Source: Solobacterium sp.
Lineage (GTDB): Bacteria > Bacillota_I > Bacilli_A > Erysipelotrichales > Erysipelotrichaceae
NCBI GenBank assembly: GCA_017539385.1
Contig: JAFYHC010000089.1
Coordinates: forward strand, 1-53,206
DNA length: 53,206 nt
Direction of reading: 5' to 3'
Below, in pieces: positions 50,989-53,206 of this stretch (position 1 is the stretch's first letter; each line of letters begins with the position of its first letter). Below the pieces are notes generated by a model, which had not been told where the DNA came from, did no database searches, and worked only from the letters and a program-made list of their open reading frames with translations. A program made the position numbers and the translations under genes.

Positions 50989-51851
50989 TGCGTTATGAGA
51001 CTGGTTCCGCTCTTCTGCGGCATCCGGAATTCCCCCGTGAAAAGCTGAGCAGGCTGTTTGCACGGGAGGATCTGCAGCGGGAAGCGGTGATCATTGATGA
51101 AGGAATCGCTGTGGCGGTAAGCCGTTTTGCTGCAGCAGACAGTACGATCGATATGCAGATCGAATTCCTCCATGAAGACAGAAGCAATGCCATTCGCATT
51201 CTGGGATATCTTACCGAGCAGCTGATGCGCAGATATCAGCCGAAGCGGATCCGCGTGGAAAAGCCGGATTCCTTCCTGATCCATGTGCTGCAAAGCAACC
51301 GCTATTACCAGAAGGGCAGCTTCTACCAGCGCATTACGGAGCCATGGCGCACCATGGTGCCGGATTCCTGCTTTGATGATGAAGGCTATATTATTCATCA
51401 GGGACAGATGGAGAATCTGCCGTTTGGCTGGTTTTCCACCGATGCAAAGGGATGCGGCTGGATCGCCGGTTTCAATCTGATGAAGATGGCGGAACAGGAA
51501 GTCACAATGGAAGAGACAGCCCATGAGCTGGAAGAACGGGCGATCCTTGGACAGGTCATGGGACAGTCAGAGTTCTTCTTATGGGTATGGCTGCGTGACA
51601 GGGGACTGAAAGCTGCCATGAGTGCACCGTTTGATGCACATGCCATAAAGATGATGAAAGAAAGCAAATACGGCATCCTGCTGTATTCGCATAACCGCGG
51701 TGCACATTATTGTGCCTACCGGAACAGAAATGACGGTACGATGCAGTTCTACAATGCTGTATATGGCCGCAAGAACCATATTGCCACACCGGAAGACTTC
51801 CTGAAGACATATGCATTGTTTCCGTTTTCTTCCGTAATCTATCTCAAGTGA
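50988..51851 (+). CDS. Fusion of a GNAT-like N-terminus and a C39-like cysteine peptidase
   Basis: 287 residues. The N-terminal half, EAVIIDEGIAVAVSRF, SNAIRILGYLTEQLMRRYQPKRIRVEKPDSFLIHVLQSNRYYQKGSFYQR, recalls a GNAT fold without a clear acetyl-CoA loop. The C-terminal half (from about 148) has a candidate nucleophile Cys in DAKGCGWIAGFNLMKM and a His in NRGAHYCAYR, then MQFYNAVYG with an Asn, the order of papain-like C39 peptidases. There is no signal peptide, so a cytosolic role is likely. Its start overlaps the Nudix stop by one base. Confidence 0.7.
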   Translation: MRYETGSALLRHPEFPREKLSRLFAREDLQREAVIIDEGIAVAVSRFAAADSTIDMQIEFLHEDRSNAIRILGYLTEQLMRRYQPKRIRVEKPDSFLIHVLQSNRYYQKGSFYQRITEPWRTMVPDSCFDDEGYIIHQGQMENLPFGWFSTDAKGCGWIAGFNLMKMAEQEVTMEETAHELEERAILGQVMGQSEFFLWVWLRDRGLKAAMSAPFDAHAIKMMKESKYGILLYSHNRGAHYCAYRNRNDGTMQFYNAVYGRKNHIATPEDFLKTYALFPFSSVIYLK

Positions 51852-51877
51852 TCCGCTGCAAAACGGATCTTTTTTTG
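51850..51877 (+). terminator. Terminator of the Nudix-C39 operon
   Basis: GATCCG / CGGATC with an 8-base loop, then TTTTTTT. Confidence 0.85.
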
Positions 51878-51892
51878 TTTTCAGAAAATGCA

Positions 51893-51901
51893 TGCTATTA
51901 T
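51893..51901 (+). promoter_or_regulatory. Extended -10 of the glucosaminidase gene, near-leaderless start
   Basis: TGCTATTAT (TATTAT at 51896-51901). Transcription would begin near 51908 and the ATG is at 51909. Confidence 0.5.
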
Positions 51902-51908
51902 TTGGGAT

Positions 51909-53206
51909 ATGAATACGACAGGAAAAATAGTACTGTCCATGACGATGCTCATTGGACAGATCGTGCATACTGAAACAGAATCTGCACAGGAATATATCAT
52001 CAAAGACTTCAGCACCGATCAGCAGATAAATACATATGCTTCTTTTACAGATGCATATGGCGCATGGCAGAGTGAGAAGGAGCACTATGACAATCTTGGC
52101 ATTGTTCAGGATGACAGGGTGCTATCGGCAGAGTATGGCATTGTATGGATCCCTTCGGGAGAAGGATGCACCTATAACCTGGTCTATGCAGCAGAAGACG
52201 GCAGCCAGGGCTATATCAATGGCTGCTATGGCAAAGATGCATGGTATACCGGGACATCCGCAGACGGAAGCACGGTTTCTTTTGTGATCAGCGGTGCAAA
52301 AGCCGTTGTGCCGTCCGAAAATGTAGAGATCGTACCACTGGATGATCTGAATGTCGTACCGACATCCTATGTCACGGAAGACGGCATGCTGTATCACCGG
52401 ATCCGCACCAGTACAACAAGCGAACTGTTTTCTTCCATGATCCTGCTGGATAAAAGGCCGGAAGGACTGGACGAAGATCAGGTGTATTTCAGTGCGGACG
52501 GTCATCTGTTTTACAGCAGTGAGAAAGACCTGCTGGATGATCTGAGAGAAAATACTCAGTCAAGGGCAGTCAATTCCCAGCCATACTATAACTACTACCA
52601 GTATCTTTCCCATCGAAGCATTACATCGCTTTCACCGGCAATGATGCAGAAATGGCTGCAGGAGCATAATGGCATCTCTTTGCCGATGAACCGATATCTG
52701 GATACGGACGGGGACAGTGTATGCGATATTCTGAACCGTTCCCAGTATGCAGGCAGTGTGGATGCATTCTATCAATACCAGTATCAGTATGGCGCCAATG
52801 CAGTGCTGATGCTTGCACTCAGCTGCAATGAAAGTGCCCGCGGACGCAGTCTGTTAGCATATTCACGCAACAATCTCTTTGGGCATTCCGCTTATGATAC
52901 ATCAGTGGAAGAACATGCGTCACGTTATCTGAGTCCCTCGAATTCCATTTATTCCCATGCCCGCTATTATCTGTCACGAAGCTATTGCAATCCCTATTGG
53001 GAAAACTACCATGGTGCGTATTTTGGCAATAAGGCATCGGGCATGAATGTCTCCTATGCTTCTGATCCATACTGGGGTGAAAAAGCAGCCGCGTTCTGCG
53101 GATCCATTGCCCGTTCTGCAGACAATGCCGATGCGCATTCCCGTACGCTTGCTGTATGCAAGGACGGACCGGTGACCGTGTATCAGGATTCTGCCTGCAC
53201 ACAGGT
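51909..53206 (+). CDS. Cell-wall N-acetylglucosaminidase (autolysin-type), truncated by the window edge
   Basis: 432 residues are visible; the gene runs off the right edge. The N-terminus is a short signal-like helix (GKIVLSMTMLIGQIV). After about 230 residues of extracellular sequence comes the glucosaminidase domain, with VLMLALSCNESARGRSLLAYSRNNLFGHSAYD; E308 in NESARG is the expected catalytic Glu, and NNLFG is the family motif. At the edge, a GPVTVYQDSACTQ strand suggests an SH3-like cell-wall binding module. It would cleave peptidoglycan glycan strands during growth or division. Confidence 0.85.
   Translation, partial: MNTTGKIVLSMTMLIGQIVHTETESAQEYIIKDFSTDQQINTYASFTDAYGAWQSEKEHYDNLGIVQDDRVLSAEYGIVWIPSGEGCTYNLVYAAEDGSQGYINGCYGKDAWYTGTSADGSTVSFVISGAKAVVPSENVEIVPLDDLNVVPTSYVTEDGMLYHRIRTSTTSELFSSMILLDKRPEGLDEDQVYFSADGHLFYSSEKDLLDDLRENTQSRAVNSQPYYNYYQYLSHRSITSLSPAMMQKWLQEHNGISLPMNRYLDTDGDSVCDILNRSQYAGSVDAFYQYQYQYGANAVLMLALSCNESARGRSLLAYSRNNLFGHSAYDTSVEEHASRYLSPSNSIYSHARYYLSRSYCNPYWENYHGAYFGNKASGMNVSYASDPYWGEKAAAFCGSIARSADNADAHSRTLAVCKDGPVTVYQDSACTQ

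Noticed and set aside
1..53206. CRISPR arrays, IS elements, tRNA or rRNA genes
   Set aside because: None of these patterns was seen on reading either strand; no repeat-spacer series, no transposase frames, no cloverleaf ends.

Overview
The window looks like a chromosomal segment of a low-to-mid GC Gram-positive gut bacterium (Bacillota), most likely Erysipelotrichia-like. Supporting points are the C-terminal end of a bile-salt-hydrolase family gene at the left edge, strong GGAGG-type ribosome binding sites, many short hairpin-plus-T-run terminators, an L-box (lysine) riboswitch, a diaminopimelate-dehydrogenase lysine route, a PPi-dependent phosphofructokinase beside an ATP-type one, and UPF0371/DUF4214/DUF554 families. 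The taxonomic placement is inference from gene content. I see no rRNA, tRNA, insertion sequence, integrase, prophage or CRISPR array.

Layout. 1-441: end of a choloylglycine hydrolase, then a decayed methyltransferase tail. 438-6723: small metabolic and regulatory genes (MBL hydrolase, two GNATs, TfoX-N, DUF1905) and an ABC-2 exporter flanked by two XRE-type regulators. 6763-11990: a TetR regulator with operator-like palindromes, an alpha/beta hydrolase and an ICMT-like methyltransferase; then a WYL regulator with its own palindrome, a GyrI-like protein, a GNAT-YoaP protein and a Nudix hydrolase. 12054-15963: a TIR-domain protein with a Nudix-like C-terminal half, followed by a gene graveyard (broken acyltransferase, TetR fragment, ferritin-like fragment, rubredoxin with a Cys-to-Phe change and a stop) around one intact ATC hydrolase. 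15961-17868: a ZIP metal transporter behind a leader with two mutually exclusive hairpins, co-transcribed with an MBL-rubredoxin fusion. 17972-26225: mostly single genes (LURP-one-like, GrpB, DegV, DUF554, GNATs, a GH13 glucosidase, a lipoprotein flavodoxin). 26259-31167: PPi-PFK and a 933-residue FeS/flavin oxidoreductase. 31174-35294: a lysine riboswitch controlling lysA-dapA-dapB-ddh. 35333-36697: M42 peptidase and a zinc-ribbon protein. 36779-41248: a complete CUT1-type sugar ABC importer. 41245-45296: an OB-like lipoprotein, then a Kv-type channel, a PfkB kinase and a secreted cysteine-peptidase-like DUF4214 protein in a tight operon. 45284-49769: orphan MT-A70 methyltransferase, a small protein, thymidine kinase, ATP-type PFK and a UPF0371 protein. 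49813-53206: glutathione peroxidase with a palindromic operator, an Ap4A-type Nudix hydrolase joined to a GNAT/C39-like protein, and a truncated cell-wall glucosaminidase.

How it fits together. Glycolytic entry (GH13 glucosidase, sugar ABC importer, two PFK types), cell-wall precursor supply (lysA/dapA/dapB/ddh) and wall turnover (glucosaminidase) are the housekeeping core. Oxygen, metal and redox handling is represented by gpx, the MBL-rubredoxin protein, ZIP, flavodoxin and the decayed rubredoxin/ferritin-like genes. The most promising candidates for something undescribed are the TIR/Nudix-like protein, the ZIP leader with competing hairpins, the GNAT/C39-like fusion and the orphan MT-A70 methyltransferase.
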